Below are positions 52,233 to 60,950 of a stretch of DNA of 64,000 nt, piece by piece. Below the pieces are notes generated by a model. That model was not told the origin of the DNA. It was given only the letters and a program-made list of their open reading frames with translations, and made no database searches. A program made the translations under genes and the position numbers. The stretch's first letter is position 1; the number at the start of each line of letters is the position of its first letter. This stretch comes from Rebecca billardiae RCC1528 (Eukaryota > Haptophyta): positions 1,116,001 to 1,180,000 of the forward strand of contig OZ251225.1 in assembly GCA_965240325.2 (NCBI GenBank), written 5' to 3'.

Positions 52233-53700
52233 TTAGCGGTTTGACGGGCAGGATGACGAATAACAATGCGACACACGTAGATGATGGTGAGCTACCTGAC
52301 TCACTGACGAATAATAACGCGACAGATGACTCTGGTGCGAGCTCACCGACAGTGTGCGTACGCGCTGCATGTGCCGCATCTCGACCGCGATGACGTAGTC
52401 GAGCGCCTCGCCGCCGACGAATCCGCCAGAGGAGATTGTGAGCATCTCCTCGTGCTGCCAGCTGAGATCGTGTGTCGCGAGGATGCCAATGTCCGCTCCG
52501 CCGGCACGATGGGCTCGGCGAAGGTCGCGTCGGCGTCGTGCACGGCCGCCACGCTGCGCAACAGCGCGTCCAGGTCCAAGCGCTCGTCGGCGCTCGCCGC
52601 TCCGCGCGACAGGTCCGGCACTCGCACGTTCGGCGGTATCAGGAGCTCTCGGTGGTGCGCGCGCGCGCAGTGCGAGAGCGTGTGCCACTCGCGATCGAGG
52701 GTGGGCACGCGCTGTTCGAGCAGGCACAGGAAGCGCAGCGCATGCGCCACTGGCTTCACGACGTTGGCCTCGTCCCGCAGCGACCGTGCCATGGACAAGG
52801 ATGGTGCGGCGATCTTGCACGCGCGAGATCGGTTATAGCGCGCTGTCGCCTCAGTCGCCGACTCGCGAAGACGCGATTCCGGCCACGGCGGCAGAACCGG
52901 CAGGTGCGTGCGGTGCGCCTCGTACGCCGCTTCGCGCTGCGCCTCCGTCGCACTGGCCACCGTCGACGCCATGCAGGCTGGACGTGGGCCCTCAGGCGCC
53001 GAGCGATCTTTGGTCGCGAGCTCGCGAGCGTGAAAGATGATCGCTCGCTCTGGAAAACCACCGATCGTAGCAAACGGATTTGCATGCGCCCGACCTTGCC
53101 AACCGGGGCACGCGACAGTCCGGTGTGTGGATTCCGGCGATCGAGTTCAGAAGGCCGCGCCAAAGCTTGCGTCGCGTGCGATGGCGCTTCCCGCCCGCGA
53201 GACGCCTCGTGATGAATGCGTTTCCGCACCGAGCCCGACGCGCGACGGTGGATCGCGCGAGGCGGCCATCGTGCGCAGCGCATGATGCTATGGCCGGTGC
53301 GAGCTTTCGACGTGCACGTCGGGCGAGGATCGCCCCAGGTCGCACGATCGTGTCGACGCGCCGAGCGTACCGCTCCAAACGCGTCGATTCAGCCCCCGTT
53401 CGACCTGCACGCGAGACGACGAGGGCAGCAATCGCGAATCGGGCGAAAACACGTCTCGGGAATCATCGCGCGATGTCCGCGCCGGCGTTGGATTCGGCGC
53501 GCGCCGCCCATGCGCTCCGCGCCATGGCCAAGATGGTTTTCAGCCGAGCGTCCCCAGTGGGAGCTGCGAGGGCGCCCGGTAGTGAGCGAAGCGGCGACGA
53601 TTTTCTTTTCTCTGCGAGGCGATTTTCTTTTTCCTTTTTCTTTTTCTTATCTTTTTCCCGGGCACTACAAGGGGCGGACCTACGGCCCGCCATAAGCAGG
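52233..53700 (-). mobile_element. Dispersed element family A, copy A2
   Basis: Reverse-strand copy. The 5' end (53690-53575) shows GGGCCGTAGGTCCGCCCCTTG, GCCCGGGAAAAAGATAAG and polypurine DNA. The interior keeps MARSAWAARAESNAGADIA, RKLWRGLLNSIAGI and, from 52972, a frame starting MASTVASATEAQREAAYEAH that runs 209 aa. The frames that are collinear in A1 are broken by shifts here. An alternative frame near the 3' end reads ILATHDLSWQHEEMLTIS and GGFVGGEALDYVIAVEMRHM, which looks more protein-like than random GC-rich frames. This may be a captured or decayed gene. The family is unrecognised. Confidence 0.55.
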
Positions 53701-53731
53701 CAGTTCCACGAAGATGGGGGTAGCGGGCGTC

Positions 53732-53780
53732 AATCTCGCCTGCCTGAGCTGTGTGCGTCTCTTATTCTTAGTAAACTGTA
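53732..53780 (-). repeat. 49-bp dispersed repeat, copy D
   Basis: Reverse copy, almost identical to the consensus. Its outer flank (GCGGGCGTCAATCTCGCC) is the reverse complement of the flank after copy C. It abuts the 5' end of element A2. Confidence 0.88.
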
Positions 53781-53840
53781 CAGTTTCTATGTTCTAACGT
53801 GCACACTTGGTTAAGACCGCCCTTGGTTAAGGCGTGATTG

Positions 53841-53889
53841 TACAGTTTACTAAGAATAAGAGACGCACACAGCTCAGGCAGGCGACAGT
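53841..53889 (+). repeat. 49-bp dispersed repeat, copy E
   Basis: Forward copy with the CAGGCGACAGT end seen in copy B. It forms a 49-bp inverted repeat with copy D around a 60-bp spacer. Confidence 0.88.
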
Positions 53890-53890
53890 C

Positions 53891-53935
53891 GTTTACTAAG
53901 AATAAGAGACGCACACAGCTCAGGCAGGCGAGATT
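53891..53935 (+). repeat. 49-bp dispersed repeat, copy F
   Basis: Forward copy in direct tandem with copy E. It starts at GTTTACTAAG (lacking TACA) and has the GAGATTG end seen in copy C. Confidence 0.88.
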
Positions 53936-54110
53936 GTCAAATCATAGAATGAGTAGAATGAGTGTACGACAGTTTCATCAGTTTACTGCTGCACCGCCCA
54001 TGAAGCCAGCCATCCGCCTGCGAGGCCTGGATGAGGGCTGCGGTCACCTCGTCGTCCTCGCCCGTCGTCCTCGCCCCACCGCCGTCCACAAAACGTCGTC
54101 GTCTGAACTC
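53936..54110 (+). mobile_element. Dispersed element family B, copy 2
   Basis: Sequence after copy F that shares CACCGCCCATGA, CGAGGCCTGGATGAGGGCTG, CGTCGTCCTCGCCC and CCGTCCACAAAACGTCGTCG with the DNA after copy C. It also contains TCATAGAATGAGTA, found at the junction in element A1. Confidence 0.6.
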
Positions 54111-54369
54111 TCCGACTGGGTGCCGATGCGACAGCGCGCCGACAGGATGAGGATGTGGTAACTGGTATGGAAACCGCGAACCGGCGCGCGCGCCCGCGAC
54201 GCGAGGCGTCCTCTGCTCCGCGGTACATAGAAGAAGGGGACTAGTTCCAAAGTGCTTCCTTGGACCCCTTGCACGAATGCATGCATGGAGGCGTCGGCAC
54301 CACAACTGAGACAGCGAGAGCTTAGATAGTGATGACGTGCACTAGCTATTGCACTACTGTAATGTCGAC

Positions 54370-54409
54370 TGCCTGAGCTGTGTGCGTCTCGTATTCTTAG
54401 TAAACTGTA
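54370..54409 (-). repeat. 49-bp dispersed repeat, copy G
   Basis: Reverse copy, shorter by the outer AATCTCGC part, with one change (CTCGTATTCTTAG). Confidence 0.85.
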
Positions 54410-55539
54410 ATACTACTCTATCACTGTACATAGCTGCACTGCAAGCCTAGTCAACTAACAGCTGGCGACGCCACTGAATTCTGAAATGATCAGACTTACG
54501 TGAGTCTTGAGACTCCGATAATTAAGGCTTAGGCTACCATCACCCACTGCCCGACGTGACGGCGACGGCGTGCGCCCGGCAGCGCCAGTTGATGGGCAGC
54601 TGTATACGGTATATTAAGTTCCGGCGGCCCAAGGCCCAGCCCCCGGCCGGGGCGACCAGGTTTGGCCCCGCGATTCGCGACGGCATGCCGGCGGTGGCGC
54701 CGGACTGGCTGCAGTCCCACTCAGGGCCCGGGGCGGCCCCAAGCGAAGAGAGGGCGGAGCGGGTAGCGGCGCTGTGTGGCCGCCCAGGCGCCGCCATGAC
54801 GTGAGCCGCGTGAGGCGCGGGCTCCCATCCGGTACCGTGGCACTACTGACGGTGGTGATGACCGAGCGGGGTGTGATCTACATACGAATTCTACCGGATG
54901 CTAACCGGATCACGCGGAGTCAGAACACAGTGCCATCTGATTCTGAAGACTGGCATAGAATAGCACCTATTCTGCTTAGCCTACTCTAATAATTGTTATT
55001 TAACACAATTAGCAGACAAGTCTGTTCACGTGGGTGCACGCTCACGCTGAGTGACGACGACGCTGTCAGGCCTCGGCTAGTAGTCTTAGTGTAGCACGCG
55101 ACGTCACCGATCGTCAGTCCATCAATCAGCGTACGGTCTACGCCAAAGTAAGCTAGTCCGAGCTAGTAAAGACTTATATATGACTAGCAGATTTGATGGC
55201 ACGCTTCGGACTTCGCGGTTACAACACTATAGCTAACACTACGATATTAAACACGCGGGCCCGGGTCTGACAGTGACACGGCACGGCACTGGCCGACTCG
55301 GCGACTGGCGCTGCTGTGCAGCCGCCAGCTGCGAAACGGCCGCCGGGCCTCCGTGCGCAGTAGTATGAGAGGCTCCGTCAGATTCGTCAACGAGACTGCC
55401 GTACATGATGCTGCCACTAGCTAAAGTCTACGACGTGCATCTGACTCTGAGTCGGTAAGCAATAAGCATGAAGCCAGTGGCGCTGACCATGCATGTATGA
55501 ACATGATGCGGCGCAGTAGGTGTTGATTGAGGAGAGCCG
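54410..55539. other. Intergenic region, no supported gene
   Basis: Mixed GC-rich (54540-54830) and AT-rich (54890-55260) DNA. ORFs are short and unremarkable. Confidence 0.6.
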
Positions 55540-56043
55540 TCAGGCTTCGCTCGGCAAAACATGGTAGAAGTGGTACAGGCCGTCGTGAACATCTTGTACG
55601 CCGACATCTGTGCCACATGCATCGCACGAGACGCGGTAATACTCGTCGCTCTCCGCGCCGCCCTCGGTTGTGAAGCCATCGGCGTCGCGACTTGCTCGTG
55701 GGTCACGCAGCCGCTCCTCCGAGTGCACCTTCACATTGTCTGCAAGTGGAGCACGATACTGATGGCGATAGTGGACGTGGCGCTGGCTGCCAAATGAGCA
55801 CACCGTCTGGAAGCACCCTGGGCATGACAAGATGGCATCTGTTTTGATCTCCGCGACAGCAGCGATGGAGATGCCGAGCGCCTCCGCGCGCAGACGGCTG
55901 AGCTCCTCGAGGTCTTGCGCGTCGCCCTGTGGGTCATAGTGGTCTTCAAACTCGTCCTCACCTACCGAGCCGAGCGCGTCCGAGGAGTCATCTTCGTTGC
56001 ACCCTCCACCCCACATCAGACCGCCGACTGCCGCCATCGTCAA
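55540..56043 (-). CDS. EAPP-like (E2F-associated phosphoprotein) zinc-binding protein
   Basis: Single exon, 167 aa, start MTMAAVGGLMWGGGCNEDDS. After an acidic N-terminus (DALGSVGEDEFEDHYDPQGD) the conserved core reads ILSCPGCFQTVCSFGSQRHV, HYRHQYRAPLADNVKVHSEE, then YRVSCDACGTDVGVQDVHDG and LYHFYHVLPSEA. This corresponds to human EAPP ('ILNCPACMTTLCLDCQRH...YKTQYRAMF...CxxCxTEVAVYDxDEVFHFFNVL'). The paired CxxC motifs (CPGC and CDAC) are likely to bind zinc; a third Cys sits in the TVC position. EAPP associates with E2F and influences cell-cycle genes in animals, but its molecular role is poorly defined. It is divergent from the methyltransferase-like gene. Confidence 0.87.
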   Translation of the reverse strand: MTMAAVGGLMWGGGCNEDDSSDALGSVGEDEFEDHYDPQGDAQDLEELSRLRAEALGISIAAVAEIKTDAILSCPGCFQTVCSFGSQRHVHYRHQYRAPLADNVKVHSEERLRDPRASRDADGFTTEGGAESDEYYRVSCDACGTDVGVQDVHDGLYHFYHVLPSEA

Positions 56044-56162
56044 GCCGTCCGCGCAAGCAGGGAGCGAAGATTCGAATACTGTAAGAACGATTCGGAGTCC
56101 ACGAGGTGGTGGTGAGCTTGGGGGCGCGCGCCCACGCGATCATCGATGGCGCCGCGAGAGCC
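56044..56162. promoter_or_regulatory. Shared upstream region of EAPP-like and methyltransferase genes
   Basis: 119 bp between divergent ATGs, the tightest pair in the window. Bidirectional promoter inferred. Confidence 0.4.
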
Positions 56163-57299
56163 ATGATGAACGACGAGCTCGCCCGCCTGCTCGCCGCCGG
56201 CGACGTCGATGCCTTGCGCAGTGCGCTCAAGCAACAGCAGGCGCGTGAGCAGGACGCTGTGCCCGCGAACGATGGCCCGGAGCTGCCGCAGCCGCCGCGT
56301 GCGACCATTCAGACCGAAGCAGCGATTGTTCCGGAGCTCATTGCGCTGCGCAAGCGGCACGCGGTGCACTTCCGACTGCTCCTTCCAGCAGATGCCGACG
56401 ACTTGGCCGTGGGTGCACGTGAATACCATCTGGTCGACTCGCGCGTCATGGGCAAAATCTGCTGGCCGGCAGCAGAGGCACTCGCCGCGCATGTCCTGAC
56501 CACGGCCTCGCGTTGGCAGCTCCCGGCGCCGGCTGTTTTCCTGGAGCTGGCCGCGGGCTGCGCACTGCCCAGCCTTGTGGCAGCGAAGATGCGCGTTTTC
56601 TCCCGCGTGGTTACGACAGATGTCACCGCCGAGCGCGTGGCCATCGCCGCGCACAACGCCGAGCTCAACGGCGTCGCCCTTGAGGCCCGCGAGCTCGAGT
56701 TCGCGGACTGCGAGAAGCTCGTGCAGCTTGCCCTGCGCAGCTCGAGCCACGCGGAGGGGGGCGCGCGCAGCTTCGTGGTATGCGCGGCGGACGTGCACTA
56801 CAACCCGACATCTCTCGAAGACTTCTTCGCCGCCGGCGCTGCCCTCGTGCAGCGCGCCACAGCGCGCGATGACCTGTCGGACCCTCTCGAATGCCGGCTC
56901 GTGCTGGCTCGATCCTCAACCTTCGCACACAACGATGAGCATATGTGGGCGGCCGCGCGCGCGAACCGTTTCGATGCCGTGTCCACGACAGAATACGGAG
57001 CAGCCGGCGTCCTCCATTCCGCGAGTGCGACGCTCTTCGAGCCCAACAATGACGAGAGCGTGCACATCTTCACCTTTGCGCCCCAGGATGCTCCAGAAGC
57101 GGCTGCACCAGAGGCCGCCCCTGCACGCGCGCAAGAGGCGCAGGGTGCGGAGGCTCCATCGAGCGCGCCAGATCCAGAGGCAGCTAGTGCCGTCTCTCGC
57201 TTCCCGGGGGTGGATGAAGCGGCTACTCTGATGGCGGGGGCATCCCTGGAGCAGCAGCTGCACCCGCATCAATCCTCCAGCACTCTCCCTTACGCGTGA
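56163..57299 (+). CDS. Methyltransferase-16 family (METTL21/FAM86-like) protein
   Basis: Single exon, 378 aa from MMNDELARLLAAGDVDALRS. The core (residues ~90-300) has the seven-beta-strand methyltransferase features of METTL21 and FAM86/EEF2KMT relatives: YHLVDSRVMGKICWPAAEAL (family 'G..vWPaa..La'), VFLELAAGCALPSLVAAKMR (motif I), RVVTTDVTAERVAIAAHNAE LN (the Asp that binds SAM ribose) and VVCAADVHYNPTSLEDFFAA (family 'DVxYxx'). These enzymes usually methylate lysines of chaperones or elongation factors in the cytosol; the substrate here is unknown. Motif I is ELAAGCALPS rather than the usual ELGAGxGLxG, a moderate deviation. The C-terminal 80 residues are Ala/Pro/Glu-rich and disordered. 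Confidence 0.82.
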   Translation: MMNDELARLLAAGDVDALRSALKQQQAREQDAVPANDGPELPQPPRATIQTEAAIVPELIALRKRHAVHFRLLLPADADDLAVGAREYHLVDSRVMGKICWPAAEALAAHVLTTASRWQLPAPAVFLELAAGCALPSLVAAKMRVFSRVVTTDVTAERVAIAAHNAELNGVALEARELEFADCEKLVQLALRSSSHAEGGARSFVVCAADVHYNPTSLEDFFAAGAALVQRATARDDLSDPLECRLVLARSSTFAHNDEHMWAAARANRFDAVSTTEYGAAGVLHSASATLFEPNNDESVHIFTFAPQDAPEAAAPEAAPARAQEAQGAEAPSSAPDPEAASAVSRFPGVDEAATLMAGASLEQQLHPHQSSSTLPYA

Positions 57300-59759
57300 G
57301 GCGCGGGCCGCTGAAATCAAGCGCCGAGCAGTGTCAGAAATGCCTCGTATCGTCAGTTTCAATCCGCAATCGACGCGCTGACAATCCACAATCGGTGCGC
57401 TTGGCGCCCTCGGCGTGCGCCCAGTCAATCGCCGACTGAATTGCGGTGTCATAATAACCGGGCTGCGGGACCTAGCTAGTACAGGGTCTCCAACATTAAA
57501 CTGGACACTTTGGGCAGCAGCTCAGCGTACGGCCTGTGGCTGCCTCGCGCGGGGTCAGGAGCGGCCAGCTCGGCTCGTGTGCACCCCACTAGGTCTGTCT
57601 GCGACCGCGCATAGCCGGGCAGCCCGCGTGGAGCACCCCTCTGGGTCATGCGGACAGTCGGCACAAGGCTGGTCGTGAGGGCCGTGAAGCAGCCGTGTGG
57701 CTTCTGCGCATGTCTGTAGCCAGCAAGCCCGCTCAAGGCCGCGCAGATATTATTACGTGGCATGGTCGATGACTATGCGGCATGCGCTCGACAGCCCTGG
57801 GCAAGCCCGGACGTAGCGCTACACCAGGAGTATATACGGCTCGATCGGACCAGCCTACCAGTTGCGCACCTCGCTTGCACAGCTGCTGCACAGCCCATCG
57901 ATCGGCTCTGGCCGTGCAGGCAAGGGCTACAGTCGGCGCCACTACCCGCAGCGAACGCTGGAGACCCACCAGTGCGCGCACCAACCCGCCCGCCGCCAAA
58001 TGCAACCGTGCGCCAGATACGAATTTTAGCAGGCATGCCACCCGCGGGGGCTCCGTGGACCTGTTCAGAGCCAACCGCTAGTCGGTTGAGCTGTACATCC
58101 AAGCCAGCCCTGGCCACACGCTGAGCGCGCCGCTCGCTGCACCCACACCCTGTCGTCATCCGAGGAGTAAGGTCCATGGCGCTCATGCGAGCCTCTGGCC
58201 CATCTCATCGTTAGCAGCCGTAGTCAGCAAAAATCAGTGTCCGAACAATTGTTGGGGACCGCCCTGTAGCTGATCGCCCGTCGCCACAGCCTGGACTGCT
58301 GGAGTCGCTGCCCGGCCCGCGCTTCAAGCTGATCAGCTTCACTGACTGCACCGTCCTGACTGTGCGGCAGGACGAGCGAGTGCCCATTGCAATCACTCAA
58401 TCAGGGATACGGAGACTATATATATATATGGGTGTCCGTTGCACAGCTTCGTGATGCGCTCTTCGTCCGCGCCCTCTCGCAGGACTAGCCAGGTCCTGGA
58501 TCCCTTTGCGGATCCGGTCGAGACAGAGAGTCTAACTAACTACTGTCATACCCGGATCCGGGGGGGGGGGGGGCACATTGCCCGCCTAGTTACTAGTAGG
58601 GCTCATGGCGGCACTGGCTGCATACCGTACGGTACACCGGCGGCAAGTGGTGGTCGGCCTCCGCCCCACGACGAGCGGCCGGCCATCCCCGTCTAACGCA
58701 CTACAGTATGACCTAGCTACCCGGGTACAGGAGTGGATACGGGCTAACTCACTTAACTGTTTATAACTTAACTGGACCGACAGGGGCTATCTGGACACTC
58801 AGCGGGCCGGCGGCCTCTTGGCGAGGGCTCGTGGGCGAACGAGCACGAGCGCCCACTGGCGGGTCCCCACGACGGCGCACGATGTTTGCAGACCTCACCT
58901 GGTCGTGGGGCGTCGTCTGCGCACGCGCCAGGTCGCGCTTCTCGACACCTTCGCCTTGTTTCGTGAGTTCCGCGCATTAAGGCCGAACGCTAGCGTTTCA
59001 AGCCGCAATGCGCGTGCGCGGACTCAGGAAGGGCGGACTCCGAGGCAAGGCGCGGTTGCGCTGGCGTGGGTAGGTCCCAGAGCAACCGTCCGAGCCGCTG
59101 CACACGCTTTTCCTCCGTGCGCGCGTCTCTGAGTTCGATTCCCATGCCTCAGCCAGTGCTAGGGGCTAATTGGACAGTGCCATTGCGGCCGCCACGCGTG
59201 GAGACGGGCCCGCAGCGCAGAAAGCGCGCTGCGGCGGAACTCCGGGGACCCCCTGAAGTCCATCCCTGGCGTCCCTTCGACCCCGATGCTCCCAAACAGG
59301 CCTCCACGTGAGTTGGGTCGGCCACCGGGTCCAGTTTCACCCACCTGTCGTGTCCACGAGGACCAGGGCGGTGTTCACAGCAGCTTGATCTGGTTCAAGC
59401 CCGAAGCCTGCGGAAGCCCGCGAAGCTCCGGCCGGGATTTCATGAATACTCGCGGGAAATCAAAGCTGCTCCGATTTCTCAAACGTTGGAATCAGTAGGG
59501 AAAACCACAAATAGTGAGGGTTGAAAGGCTCCTACGAGAGATCGCGCGCCAATTGAAGGCTTTCATCACGGATGGAGCTTATTGGAGCTACTCCCACCGT
59601 TCGATTCTTTCGGTCAATGAAAGTCGATTTGCCCGCGCGCGCCTGCCGGTGAGCGGGCCTCTCGTTTGCAACCCGGGACGAAGCTCGGCGCGTGCGGGCG
59701 AGACCCCGCAGTCCGCACGACCGCGAAAGGCAGGAAGTTGCCCTCCTCCCCCCGCCTCG
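57300..59759. other. Intergenic region, no supported gene
   Basis: Contains a 13-bp (AT)n at 58415-58427 and a 14-nt G run at 58560-58573. The reading frames in 57700-59500 are short and overlap on both strands. Part of 59510-59759 is probably 5' UTR of the dehydrogenase. Confidence 0.6.
58560..58573. repeat. Poly-G tract, 14 nt
   Basis: Homopolymer directly after GGATCC. A nearby direct copy of CGGATCC lies at about 58508. Confidence 0.85.
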
Positions 59760-60950
59760 ATGGCCCCGCTCACCGCCGACCGCCCGCTCCGCTGGGGGCT
59801 CCTTGGGACGGGTCGCGTTGCCCATGACTTCGCGGCCGCTATCTACTCTGCACCCAACAACGAGATCACGCTTGTCGCCGGTCGTTCGCCCTCCGGCGCG
59901 CAGAAGATGGCATCGATCTACGGCGGTCGCGGCACGACGCGCGAGGGTACCGACGCCTACCAGGAGCTCGTCGAGTCGCCAGATGTGGATGTCGTGTACG
60001 TCGGAACTTACCAGCGGGACCACGCGGCGCACGTCCTCCTCTGCCTGCGCCACGGCAAGCACGTCGTCTGCGAGAAGCCCATGTGCATGACTGCGTCCGA
60101 GGCTCGCCAGTGCGTAGCGGAGGCGCGCAAGAACCGCGTGCTGCTCGTGGAGGGTCACTGGACGCACTGCTGGCCCGCCGCGCGTGCTGCCACCCGGCTC
60201 ATCCAGGAGGAGGGCAAGATCGGCGAGGTCCAGAACGTCACGTCCGACTTCTCGTTCCCATACCCCACCGACCCGAGCAAGCCCGAGTTCCAGAATGCGA
60301 TGGGAGGCGGTGCGACCATGCTGGTGGGTGTCTACCCTCTCTGCATGGTCATGCGCCACCTGGGCAAGCCGTTGAGCGTCCAGGCCGCGGGCATCACCGA
60401 GTCCACGTCGAAGGAGGGCTGCGTGGACACCTCGGCCTCCGTCGTGATGAAGTTCGATGGCGGCAAGACGGGCGTCGCGACGTACGGCTGGAAGGGCGAG
60501 GGGCGGCAGGAGACGGTCATCACCGGGGACAAGGGGTTCATCATCCTAAACAACCCGGCGCACGCGCCCATCCAGCTCACGCTCGTCGTGCAGGCGGGCG
60601 AGCGCAACAAGTACACGACCGAGGTGATGGAGTTCCCGATGCCAAAGCACCCAGAGGGCCTGCCGCCGATCATCCACCCCCACTCGGAGGGCTTCCTGTA
60701 CGAGGTTCAGGCCGTGGAGGCGGCGCTTCGCGCGGGTCACGCCGAGTGCGAGTCCATGCCCATGTCCGCCACCGTGCACCTGGCCGAGACGGTCGACAAG
60801 ATCCGCATGGCCCTGGGGGTGCATTGGCACACGGACAGCCGCTGGCCCCGACTCCTGGCTCGCATGCCCGCGACCGCGCCGACCGCGCTCGCTGCCGCTG
60901 TCGGGGTGGTCGGCGCCGGCCTGACTCTTGTGATGGCTGCTGGCGGCTGA
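59760..60950 (+). CDS. Gfo/Idh/MocA oxidoreductase (dihydrodiol dehydrogenase-like)
   Basis: Single exon, 396 aa, start MAPLTADRPLRWGLLGTGRV. The N-terminal Rossmann fold shows WGLLGTGRVAHDFAAAI (GxGxxA variant), followed by LVAGRSPSGAQKMASIYGG. PDVDVVYVGTYQRDHAAHVLL and GKHVVCEKPMCMTASEARQC (the invariant EKP) are the family signature. The substrate domain includes LLVEGHWTHCWPAARAATRL and FQNAMGGGATMLVGVYPLCM, the position of the catalytic Tyr/His region in trans-1,2-dihydrodiol dehydrogenases and related NADP sugar dehydrogenases. The normal fold ends near residue 370. The last ~25 residues (TALAAAVGVVGAGLTLVMAA) form a single hydrophobic segment, which suggests a tail anchor. The ATG used matches the start of the conserved fold; the ORF is open 82 codons further upstream. 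Confidence 0.9.
   Translation: MAPLTADRPLRWGLLGTGRVAHDFAAAIYSAPNNEITLVAGRSPSGAQKMASIYGGRGTTREGTDAYQELVESPDVDVVYVGTYQRDHAAHVLLCLRHGKHVVCEKPMCMTASEARQCVAEARKNRVLLVEGHWTHCWPAARAATRLIQEEGKIGEVQNVTSDFSFPYPTDPSKPEFQNAMGGGATMLVGVYPLCMVMRHLGKPLSVQAAGITESTSKEGCVDTSASVVMKFDGGKTGVATYGWKGEGRQETVITGDKGFIILNNPAHAPIQLTLVVQAGERNKYTTEVMEFPMPKHPEGLPPIIHPHSEGFLYEVQAVEAALRAGHAECESMPMSATVHLAETVDKIRMALGVHWHTDSRWPRLLARMPATAPTALAAAVGVVGAGLTLVMAAGG

Noticed and set aside
50617-52236. 539-aa + strand ORF antisense to PI4KB
   Set aside because: The minus frame carries the full PI4K catalytic motifs; the + frame is Ser/Ala/Arg shadow.
53732-53935. CRISPR-like array
   Set aside because: Repeats are in both orientations, spacers are irregular (60 bp and about 1 bp), other copies are dispersed, and the context is eukaryotic.
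59100-59160. tRNA-like B-box (GAGTTCGATTCCC)
   Set aside because: No matching acceptor stem, D arm or anticodon arm could be folded around it.
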